Origin: Devosia_A sp039934955 | GTDB lineage: Bacteria; Pseudomonadota; Alphaproteobacteria; Rhizobiales; Devosiaceae | Length of the DNA: 64,000 bases | Direction: 5' to 3' | Assembly: GCA_039934955.1 (NCBI GenBank) | Contig: JBDTLB010000023.1 | Location: 1-64,000, forward strand | Position numbers and translations under genes: made by a program | The notes under the pieces: generated by a model | Databases searched by the model: none | What the model was told of the DNA's origin: nothing | Seen by the model: only the letters and a program-made list of their open reading frames with translations | In this document: one piece after another, positions 1-8,300 of the stretch | How positions within the stretch are numbered: position 1 is the stretch's first letter | Layout of the letters: each line of letters begins with the position of its first letter

Positions 1-165
1 CCGCCGGTAACCAGGAGACGCATGAATAGCCCTTTCGCGGCGCGACCCTACCGGCGGCGGGCGGTTCTGCCTAGCCGCGCAAGTGGCCACCGCGCATACA
101 TATGCCTAAATAATCAGCAGTCGATCATCTTGCACTCAACGTAGGCATTCTGGTATTCGGTCTCT

Positions 166-756
166 ATGCCTGCGCGCGATCTCTCTATCCTGATTATCGA
201 CGAAAACCATCTGCGGGCGTCCATCATCGAAGATGGACTGCGCGAGGCCGGCCATGAGGTCGTGGCTGTGCTCGATTCGCTAAAGGAGGCAGCGCGCCGG
301 ATCACGGAGATCTCGCCGGACGTGGTGGTAATCGATCTCCAAAATCCCGGCCGTGACCAGCTCGAGCATTTCTTCTCGCTGAGCCGGGCGTTGAAAAAGC
401 CAATCGCGATGTTCGTCGACCGCTCCGACAAATCCGAGATCGAGGCAGCGGTCGAAGCCGGAGTCTCAGCCTATGTCGTCGACGGACTGAAGAAGGAGCG
501 CGTAAAGCCGATCCTCGACATGGCAATCTCGCGCTTCAATGCCTTTTCGCGGCTCACCCGCGAACTTGAGGAGGCGCGCAGCGCGCTCGAAGACCGCAAA
601 TTGATCGACCAGGCCAAGGCGATCCTGACCAAGAACCGCGGCCTCAGCGAATCTGACGCCTACGCGCTGCTGCGGCGGACCGCGATGAACCAGAACCGAC
701 GCATCGTTGATATCGCCCAGAGCCTCGTGACCGCCGCCGTCCTGCTGGAGCCGTAG
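166..756 (+). CDS. nasT: ANTAR-domain response regulator, NasT/AmiR family antiterminator
   Basis: This 196-residue protein has an N-terminal receiver-like domain (about residues 5-120, with IDLQ around the usual phosphoacceptor position), a short coiled linker and a C-terminal three-helix ANTAR RNA-binding domain (about 135-190, with the typical QAKAILTKNRGL stretch). NasT proteins bind paired hexaloop hairpins in nascent leaders and prevent termination of nitrate/nitrite assimilation transcripts. The placement directly before a sigma-54 promoter, a candidate hexaloop leader, a nitrite channel and a siroheme reductase supports that role. Its usual inhibitor NasS is not visible and may lie upstream of the window. 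The assignment to NasT rather than another ANTAR regulator rests on context. Confidence 0.88.
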   Translation: MPARDLSILIIDENHLRASIIEDGLREAGHEVVAVLDSLKEAARRITEISPDVVVIDLQNPGRDQLEHFFSLSRALKKPIAMFVDRSDKSEIEAAVEAGVSAYVVDGLKKERVKPILDMAISRFNAFSRLTRELEEARSALEDRKLIDQAKAILTKNRGLSESDAYALLRRTAMNQNRRIVDIAQSLVTAAVLLEP

Positions 757-950
757 ATAATTATGCCGCCAGAATAGTCTGGCCGGGATCGACGAATATA
801 CCACCAGCAAGCGGTCGCTACGGATACATTTGTAGGCAATAATATATTGTGACTATAATTTGCGCACCTTGATCGCCCGATAGGCGGCAGCGCCCGGAAC
901 CGGCTGATCAAGTATCCGCCAAACCATTGATTTTGCACGGCCTGACGGGC

Positions 951-966
951 TGGCACGCTTCGTGCA
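951..966 (+). promoter_or_regulatory. sigma-54 (RpoN) -24/-12 promoter of the nitrite operon
   Basis: The sequence TGGCACGCTTCGTGCA matches the TGGCACG-N4-TTGCA consensus at every position except the first T of the -12 element. The -24 GG and -12 GC dinucleotides have the required spacing. Transcription would start near 977, leaving a leader of about 150 nt before nirC. RpoN control of nitrogen assimilation is well established, so the site fits the genes behind it. Confidence 0.8.
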
Positions 967-998
967 TTTCTTTCCGCAGTCGCAACGCTGCGCTTTTC

Positions 999-1037
999 GC
1001 GTCCAACGATGGGCGCTCCCAGACAGGCAAAGCTGCC
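999..1037 (+). promoter_or_regulatory. Candidate ANTAR target: two hexaloop hairpins in the nirC leader
   Basis: Hairpin P1 pairs 999-1004 with 1011-1016 (six pairs, one G-U) around the hexaloop AACGAT. Hairpin P2 pairs 1026-1028 with 1035-1037 around the hexaloop AAAGCT. Both loops have A at position 1 and G at position 4, the two bases recognised by ANTAR proteins. P1 is strong. P2 has only three core pairs plus an outer CCA/TGG helix, so it is the weaker half. The position between the sigma-54 promoter and nirC is the one used in nas leaders. Confidence 0.65.
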
Positions 1038-1041
1038 AATT

Positions 1042-1087
1042 GGCCAGTTCCTCGCATGCACGAGGGCTTTCCGATCGGCGGCCTTTT
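1042..1087 (+). terminator. Possible leader attenuator upstream of nirC
   Basis: An inner hairpin pairs CCTCG (1050-1054) with CGAGG (1061-1065). An outer GGCC (1042-1045) can pair with GGCC (1080-1083), which is followed by four T residues at 1084-1087. This would be the element overcome by NasT binding. The stem is interrupted and the T-run is short, so the call is tentative. Confidence 0.35.
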
Positions 1088-1126
1088 CAATTTCCGCGCC
1101 CGGTGCAGGGCCAACACGGGACGAAC

Positions 1127-1933
1127 ATGTATCAGGACACCATCGACCAATTCGCCGAAACCGCCGCCAAAAAGGTCCGGGCGATCAGCGACAACCCGCT
1201 CGGATTCTTCATCGCCTCGATGCTGGCGGGCGCCTATGTGGGGCTCGGCATCATCGCGATCTTTTCGATTGGCCAGGGTCTGGACCCCTCGATCCGCCCG
1301 CTGGTGATGGGGCTGACCTTCGCCATCGCGCTGACGCTGGTGGTGTTTGCGGGCGCCGAACTGTTCACCGGCCACACCATGATCATGACGCTCGGCGTGC
1401 TGCGCGGGAAAGCCACCCCGGGTGGATTGGCGAGCTCTTGGATCATGACATGGCTCGGCAATCTGCTTGGCGCGATCGTCGTTGCAACGATCTTCTGGCT
1501 CGGCGGCGGCGGCGCGGTCCTCAAATCCGGCGCAGATCTGATCTTCAACGCCGCCGACGCTAAGATGCATGCAGCGCCGCTGGCGCTGGTCGCCAAAGGC
1601 ATCCTCTGCAACTGGCTGGTCTGCCTGGCGCTGTGGATGAGCGCCCGCACCACCAACGACATGGCCAAATGCGTGCTGATCTTCTGGTGCCTATTCGCGT
1701 TCATTGCCTCGGGCTTCGAGCACTCGGTCGCCAACATGACGGTGTTCGCCATCGCGTTGCTGGCGCCACACCCCGACACGGTCACCATTGGAGGGGCGTT
1801 TTATAACCTCGCCTGGGTAAGCCTCGGAAACATCATTGCAGGCGTCGTCTTCGTCGCCTCAGCCTATGTTCTGTCGTCGGGTCGCGCCACGATGGCCACC
1901 CTCGCCAACCCGATCGCGGTCGCAGCAGAGTGA
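1127..1933 (+). CDS. nirC: Formate/nitrite transporter family channel (nitrite uptake)
   Basis: This 268-residue membrane protein belongs to the FNT family. It has six hydrophobic segments and the conserved GAELFTGHT motif. I chose the ATG at 1127 because an in-frame upstream extension would begin inside the sigma-54 promoter and would not be transcribed in full. It probably moves nitrite across the inner membrane. The stop overlaps the GTG start of the siroheme reductase gene by 4 bp (GTGA), so the two genes are translationally coupled. Formate transport is possible in principle, but the neighbours favour nitrite. Confidence 0.87.
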   Translation: MYQDTIDQFAETAAKKVRAISDNPLGFFIASMLAGAYVGLGIIAIFSIGQGLDPSIRPLVMGLTFAIALTLVVFAGAELFTGHTMIMTLGVLRGKATPGGLASSWIMTWLGNLLGAIVVATIFWLGGGGAVLKSGADLIFNAADAKMHAAPLALVAKGILCNWLVCLALWMSARTTNDMAKCVLIFWCLFAFIASGFEHSVANMTVFAIALLAPHPDTVTIGGAFYNLAWVSLGNIIAGVVFVASAYVLSSGRATMATLANPIAVAAE

Positions 1934-3696
1934 CCGACGCCGCCACCACCGACTTCACGCCCGAACAGCGGCGCTATCTCGAAGGTCTTGTCGCCGGCAT
2001 AAGCGCGGCGCGATCGGTGGTGGCGGCAGGTCCCGCCGAGACAATGCCCACCGGGCCGGATGGGCCGGCCCTGATCGCCATGGCCCGCACCGAAGCGGAG
2101 GGCAAAAAGCTCACCGACCAGGAGCGGTTTAAACGTGACGACAATCCGCTCGACGCCTATCACCGGCTGAAGCAGGACGCCTCGGGCGGCGCCTACCCAA
2201 AGCCGCCCGACAATTTCCGCTGGCGCTGGCATGGGCTGTTCTATGTGGCGCCGAACCAGAACTCCTTCATGTGCCGGCTGCGGATGCCCAACGGCATCCT
2301 CAACCACTGGCAGATGGCAGGGCTCGCGCTGCTCGCCCAGACTCATGGCGGCGGCTATTCGCATGTGACGACCCGCGCCAATCTGCAGATCCGCGAGATC
2401 CCGGCGGAACGCGCGCCGTCGCTGATCGAAGCGATCCAGGATCTGGGTCTGGTCACCCGTGGTTCCGGCGCCGACAACATCCGCAACGTCACTGGCACGC
2501 CCACCGCCGGCATTGATCCGCAGGAGCTGATCGACACCCGGCCCTTCGCCCGCGCCTGGCACTTCCATATCCTCAACCAGCGCGCGCTCTTTGGCCTGCC
2601 GCGCAAGTTCAACGTCGCCTTCGATGGCGCCGGCAGCGTCGCCGCGCTGGAGGACACCAACGATATCGGCTTTTCGGCTGTCGAAGTGGTCGACGGCGCC
2701 GGCGTCGACCCGGGCATCTGGTTCCGCCTGCTGCTTGGCGGCATCACGGGCCACAAGGACTTCGCGCGCCCGACCGGCATCTACGTGAAGCCCGAGGAAA
2801 CCACCGAGATCGCCGACGCGATCGTGCGCATCTTCATCGACCATGGCGATCGCACCGACCGCACCAAGGGTCGGCTCAAATATCTGCTCGACGCCTGGGA
2901 TTTTGAAAAATTCGTCGCTGCCATCGAGGAACGCGTCGGTCGCCCTTTCGCCCGCATTCCCGAAGACTGCATCAAGGAGCGGCCGCGGCCCGACCGCATG
3001 GCGCATATCGGCGTGCATCAGCAGAAACAGCCCGGCGAAAGCTGGGTCGGCGTGGTGTTGAAGAGCGGCTTGATCACCGCGCCACAGATGGAGGGACTGG
3101 CACAAGTGGCGCAGCGCTTCGGCGACGGCGACATCCGCCTGACGGTCTGGCAAAACCTCATTCTCTCCGGCGTCACCGACGACAAGCTCGCTGACGCCAT
3201 CGCGGCGATCGAAGCGCTGGGCCTGTCGAACAGGGCGACGCCGCTGCGCGCCGGGCTGGTCTCATGCACCGGCAATACGGGCTGCAAATTTGCTGCCTCA
3301 AACACCAAAGGCACTGCCGAGGCGATTGCCGAACATGTCGAAGCGCGGCTGACGCTCGACTCGCCTCTCAATATCCATCTGACCGGATGCCACCATTCGT
3401 GCGCCCAGCACTACATCGGCGACATCGGCATGCTGGCCGTGAAGGTGCCGCAGGGCGAGGATGCCGAGCCGGTCGAGGGCTTCAACATCTATGTCGGCGG
3501 CGGCTCCGGACCGGACGCACGGCTCGGCCGTGAGCTGTGGACCAACATCGAGGCAGAGCGCTGCCCCGGCGCCATCGAGCAATTGCTGCGCACCTATCTC
3601 GAATATCGCGCCGCGCCCGACGAGACCTTCCTCGATTTCACGACGCGCCACCAGATCGACGCCCTGAAGCGGCTGGCTGGAGAGACTGCCCCGTGA
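1930..3696 (+). CDS. nirA: Ferredoxin-type siroheme nitrite (or sulfite) reductase, NirA family
   Basis: This 588-residue protein shows the duplicated nitrite/sulfite reductase half-domains. The siroheme/4Fe-4S ligands are Cys446, Cys452, Cys487 and Cys491 (CTGNTGC and CHHSC). It catalyses six-electron reduction of nitrite to ammonium or of sulfite to sulfide. The ANTAR regulator, sigma-54 promoter and nitrite channel argue for nitrite. The following flavoprotein, which overlaps by 4 bp, resembles the CysJ partner of sulfite reductase, so dual use cannot be excluded. The start is the GTG at 1930. No nitrate reductase subunit is encoded in the window. Confidence 0.85.
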   Translation: MTDAATTDFTPEQRRYLEGLVAGISAARSVVAAGPAETMPTGPDGPALIAMARTEAEGKKLTDQERFKRDDNPLDAYHRLKQDASGGAYPKPPDNFRWRWHGLFYVAPNQNSFMCRLRMPNGILNHWQMAGLALLAQTHGGGYSHVTTRANLQIREIPAERAPSLIEAIQDLGLVTRGSGADNIRNVTGTPTAGIDPQELIDTRPFARAWHFHILNQRALFGLPRKFNVAFDGAGSVAALEDTNDIGFSAVEVVDGAGVDPGIWFRLLLGGITGHKDFARPTGIYVKPEETTEIADAIVRIFIDHGDRTDRTKGRLKYLLDAWDFEKFVAAIEERVGRPFARIPEDCIKERPRPDRMAHIGVHQQKQPGESWVGVVLKSGLITAPQMEGLAQVAQRFGDGDIRLTVWQNLILSGVTDDKLADAIAAIEALGLSNRATPLRAGLVSCTGNTGCKFAASNTKGTAEAIAEHVEARLTLDSPLNIHLTGCHHSCAQHYIGDIGMLAVKVPQGEDAEPVEGFNIYVGGGSGPDARLGRELWTNIEAERCPGAIEQLLRTYLEYRAAPDETFLDFTTRHQIDALKRLAGETAP

Positions 3697-5267
3697 GCCT
3701 GAACTTCACCCCGCAGATCATCTCGCCCGACGCGCCGTTCAACGACGCGCAACGGGCCTGGCTCAACCGCTTCTTTGCCGAAGAACTGCTGAAAACGATG
3801 CGGGTGCCCGCGGCTGCACCGGTTCAGCCAGCGGCGCCGAAGGACGACGAGTCGACGCCGTGGAAAGACCCCGCCATGGCGATCGAGGACCGCATCGTCC
3901 TCGCCGACCAGCGGCCGGTGCGCTGGAAGCTGATGGCCGCCATGGCGCAGCAGGATTGCGGGCAGTGCGGCTACAACTGCACCGATTATTCGCGCGCCAT
4001 TTTCGAGCAGGCCGAACCGCGGCTCAACCTCTGCGCACCGGGCGGCAAGGCCACGGCTCGGATGCTTAAGACACTGGTCGAGGAAATGGGCGGCGGCGTC
4101 ATTGACCCCGAGACGGTCGCGGCGAAACCCGCCAAGCCTGCGCACGATGCGCGCCTCGGCTATTCGCGCGCGCATCCGGTGGCGGCGCGCTTCGTCAGCC
4201 GGGCCCGGCTCAACGGTGCGGGCTCGGAGAAGCACACCTGTCACATCGAGATTGATCTTACCGAGTCGGGTCTCGACTACGAGGTTGGCGATAGCCTCGG
4301 CGTGTTCCCGAAGAACCAGCCGGCGCTGGCCGACGCGATCATTGCGGCGATCGACGTGCCACCGGATTTTCCGATCGCCGGCGAGCCGTTTCGCGAGGTG
4401 CTGATCGAGCGCATGTCGCTCGGCGCGGCGCCCGACGCGCTGTTCCAGTTCATTTCGTACGTCACCGGCGGCGAACGGCGGAAGACCGCGCTGGCGCTGG
4501 CCAAGGGCGGCGACCCCGATGGTGACGCGGTGCATCTCGATGTGCTCGGCGCGCTGCAGAAGTTTCCGGGAGTCCGGCCCGATCCGGAGGCGCTGATCGA
4601 AGTGCTCGAGCCGCTGCAGCCACGGCTCTACTCGATCTCGTCGTCACCCCGGACCAATCCGGGCCGCGTAAGCCTGACGGTCGACACCGTGCGCTATGAG
4701 GCGCTGGGGCGCGAGCGGCACGGCGTTGCCTCGACCTTTCTTGGTGATCGCGCCGAGGAAGCGGGCGAGATGCTGGTCTATGTGCAGAAGGCCCACAATT
4801 TCGCCATGCCCGCGAGCGGCGATGTGCCGATCATCATGGTCGGGCCGGGCACCGGTGTCGCGCCGTTCCGGGCGTTCCTGCATGACCGGCTGGCGACGCA
4901 GGCCACCGGGCCGGCCTGGCTGTTCTTCGGGCACCAGCGCGAGAGCGAGGATTTCTTCTATCGCGACGAATGGGACATGCTGAGCGCCAGGGGCACGCTG
5001 ACCAATCTGTCGCTCGCCTGGTCGCGCGACGGCGCGCAGAAGACCTATGTGCAGCAGCGCCTCCGCGAGGCCGGCGCGGAGCTCTGGAGCTGGCTCGAAC
5101 GCGGCGCACATTTCTATGTCTGCGGCGACGCCAAGCGGATGGCCAAGGATGTCGAGTTGGCGCTAGACGACGTCGCCGCCGCGCATGGCGAGATGAACGC
5201 CGATGCCGCGATGGCCTACGTCGCGAGGCTCAAGGCGGAGGGCCGCTATCAGGCCGACGTGTATTAG
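3693..5267 (+). CDS. NADPH flavoprotein with an Fe-S domain, probable electron donor to the siroheme reductase
   Basis: This 524-residue protein begins with a GTG overlapping the previous stop. A cysteine module at Cys89, Cys92, Cys96 and Cys114 resembles the (Fe-S) domain of RnfB-like proteins. An FAD-binding domain follows (LYSISSSP at the flavin site), then an NADPH domain (GPGTGVAPFRAF and a C-terminal aromatic Tyr). The C-terminal two thirds match CysJ or cytochrome P450 reductase, but the FMN flavodoxin domain is missing and the Fe-S module stands in its place. It probably takes electrons from NADPH through FAD and Fe-S to the siroheme protein. Databases usually name such proteins sulfite reductase alpha subunit. 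Confidence 0.8.
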   Translation: MSLNFTPQIISPDAPFNDAQRAWLNRFFAEELLKTMRVPAAAPVQPAAPKDDESTPWKDPAMAIEDRIVLADQRPVRWKLMAAMAQQDCGQCGYNCTDYSRAIFEQAEPRLNLCAPGGKATARMLKTLVEEMGGGVIDPETVAAKPAKPAHDARLGYSRAHPVAARFVSRARLNGAGSEKHTCHIEIDLTESGLDYEVGDSLGVFPKNQPALADAIIAAIDVPPDFPIAGEPFREVLIERMSLGAAPDALFQFISYVTGGERRKTALALAKGGDPDGDAVHLDVLGALQKFPGVRPDPEALIEVLEPLQPRLYSISSSPRTNPGRVSLTVDTVRYEALGRERHGVASTFLGDRAEEAGEMLVYVQKAHNFAMPASGDVPIIMVGPGTGVAPFRAFLHDRLATQATGPAWLFFGHQRESEDFFYRDEWDMLSARGTLTNLSLAWSRDGAQKTYVQQRLREAGAELWSWLERGAHFYVCGDAKRMAKDVELALDDVAAAHGEMNADAAMAYVARLKAEGRYQADVY

Positions 5268-5384
5268 GCAATTGTGGCGGCAAGCCTTTGTGATGATTCA
5301 TTAACTCGCCGATAGCTTTACCTACAAAAGCCGTAAACCTAGGATGCTGTCCACGCTGCCGGGGGGCACCGAGGGAACATCATC

Positions 5385-8300
5385 ATGACGCGTCGTCTGT
5401 CTGGGCTGGCCGGCTGGCTGGGACTGTGTGTACTTTTGGCGTTTGCCGCGACCGCGGCCATCGCCGCCGACCGCAGCGTCACGCTGCTGAAGGACACCGA
5501 CCTTCCCGGCTTCGACTACCAGATCGACAAGGGCACGACCCTCGACAAGTGTCAGGCCGCGTGTGTCGGCGACAACCTCTGCCGCGCCTTCACCTTCAAC
5601 ACCAAGACCAAATGGTGCTTCATGAAGGGCGATGTGGCGACCACACCAGCCCAGTTCAAAGGCGCCACATCCGGCACGATCGTTATGTCCCTGCCGCCGG
5701 ACGTGCTCGAAAAGCTCCGCGAGGCCGAGCTGCCCTTCCCAGCGCAGGATTTGATCGATTCCGCCAAATATTTCGGCGGCAATCTGCCCAACACCGACGC
5801 GCCGCCCAAGGATTTGACCTATCCCGATCTGGTGCAGGCCGGCGATGAAGCCGTGGCCCAGGAGAACGCGGCGGGCGCCGCGGTGTCGTACCGGCAGGCG
5901 CTGGCGCTCAACAAGAACGATCCCGCAGTCTGGCTGAAGTTCGCCAACGTCATGCTGACCCAGGCCGACGCGCTCTACACCGCGCAGAACCAGTCAGACA
6001 TGTACGATACCGGCGCCACCGCGAGCTACGCGGCGCTCAACGCCTTCATCCAGACACCCGATGCCGACCGGACCGGCCGCGCCGCGGCGCTTGCCGCTCT
6101 GGCGCATGCGCTCGAACGCCGCGAGATGTGGCGCGAATCGGTCCTCAGCTATCGCACCAGCCTCGCGCTGGTCGACAATCTCGACATGCAGACCCGGCTC
6201 GACGCAGTCGTCGCCCAGCACGGCTTCCGCATCGTCAACAACGATGTCGACGCCGAAGCGGCCGACCCGCGCATCTGCCTCAATTTCTCCGACCCGCTGC
6301 CGCTCGGCGGCACTGACCTCAGCGGCTACATCGTCGTCGACGGCGCCCCCAATGTCGCCATCGAGACGACCCAGACCCAGATCTGCATCACCGGCGTCGA
6401 GCACGGCAAGCGCTACCACATCAAGGCCCGCGCCGGCCTGCCTTCGGCCGACAATGAGCATCTGAGCAAGGACGTCGAACTCGACGTTTATGTCGCCGAC
6501 CGCTCGCCCTTCGTGGGCTTTGCCAACAATGCCTATGTCCTGCCCGCCGGTCTCGGCGGCGGCCTGCCGATCACCTCGGTCAACGCCAAGACGGCCGACG
6601 TCGTGATCTACCGCATCGGCGACCGCTCGATTGCGACCGCCGTGCGCAACGGCATCTTCAAGGGCACGCTCACCGGCTATTCTGCCGAAGACGTCGCCAA
6701 CCAGTATGGCGAGAAGGTCTGGACCGGCCAGGTCGATCTGGCGCAAGCCCAGAACAACGCCCTGGTGACGACCGCCATTCCGGTCGCCACGGCGCTGCCC
6801 AACATCCAGCCGGGCGCCTATGTGATCACCGCCAAGGTCAACGGGCTGAAGACCCAGGACTATTGGAATGACCTCGCGACGCAGTGGTTCATCGTCACCG
6901 ATCTCGGCCTCACCACGGTGTCGGGCGACGACGGCGTACATGCCTTCGTCCGCTCGCTGACCAGCGCGCAGCCGGTCGCCAATGCCAAGGTGCGCCTCGT
7001 TGCCGTCAACAACGAGATCCTCGGCGAAGCCACGACCGACACCAATGGTGAAGCCACTTTCGCGCCGGGCCTTGCCCGCGGCGATGGCGGCCGTGCCCCG
7101 CAATTGCTGGTGTCTGAGACCGATGCCGGCGACTACGCTTTCCTCGATGTCAGCAAGCCGGGCTTCGATCTGACCGACCGTGGCGTCGATGGACGCCCGT
7201 CGCCGGGCCCGCTCGATCTGTTCGCCACCAGCGAACGCGGCGTCTATCGCCCGGGTGAAACGGTGTTTCTGACGACGCTGCTGCGCGACCAGCATGTGAA
7301 GGCAGTATCAAACCTGCCGCTCACCATGGACGTCGAGCGGCCGGACGGCGTCATCGCCTCGCATGAGGTGCTGAACGACAAGGGCGCCGGCAGCTATTTC
7401 GACGCCCTCGAGCTGACCAAGAGCGCCATGCGCGGCGCCTGGACGGTGCGGTTCTATGCCGACCCGAATGGCGTCGCCCTCGATACCGTGACCTTCCTCG
7501 TCGAGGACTTCGAGCCCGAGCGGCTGGCCTTTGAAGTCACTGCGCCCGACGTCCCGATCAAGACCGGCGACGTCACCGAGATCGGCGTCGCGGCAAAGTT
7601 CCTCTATGGCGCGACCGCTCCCGGCCTCGCCGTCGAAGCGGATTCGCTGGTGACTGCCGTCACCACGCTCAAGGACTATCCCGGCTATGTTTTCGGCCGC
7701 ACCGATGACAGCTTCTCATCCGATTTCGAGCCGCTGGGCGTCGTCGGTACCACCGACGATGACGGCAATGCGACCGCTGAAGTGACCGTGCCGGCGCCGC
7801 AGACGACGACGCGGCCGCTCCAGGCCAAGCTCACCTTGCGCCTTGTCGACAGCAATGGCCGTACGGTCGAACGCTCGCTCACCCGTCCGGTGCTCGCCGA
7901 CGGCAACCGCATCGGCATCAAGCCGCAATTCGATGGCAGCGGCCTGCAGCAGGGCAGCGCCGCCGGGTTCGACGTGATCACGGTCGCGCCGGACGGCAAG
8001 CCTGCCGCTACGGCAGGACTCAGCTGGACGCTGAGCAAGGTCGAGACCAATTACCAATGGTACCGCGAGAACGGCACCTGGAAGTGGCAGGACATCACGA
8101 CCACCAACAAGGTCGCGAACGGCACCGTCGATACGCTCGGCACCGGTCCGGCCACCATCTCGTCGCCGGTCCAGTGGGGCCGCTATCTGCTCGAACTCAC
8201 CGCGCCCGACGGGTCGACCTCGTCGAGCTACAGCTTTTATGCCGGCTATTATTATGCCGACGCCGGATCGGACACACCCGATACGTTGCAGGTTGCCCTC

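Noticed and set aside
1..144. Open frame without stop from the window edge to 142-144, as a possible gene end
   Set aside because: The translation is rich in Arg and Pro with no recognisable family, and other frames stop at once. I see no support for a coding end here, although a nasS gene could lie further upstream.
962..1126. N-terminal extension of nirC starting at 962
   Set aside because: It would begin inside the -12 element of the sigma-54 promoter and cross the leader hairpins. FNT homology begins at the ATG at 1127.
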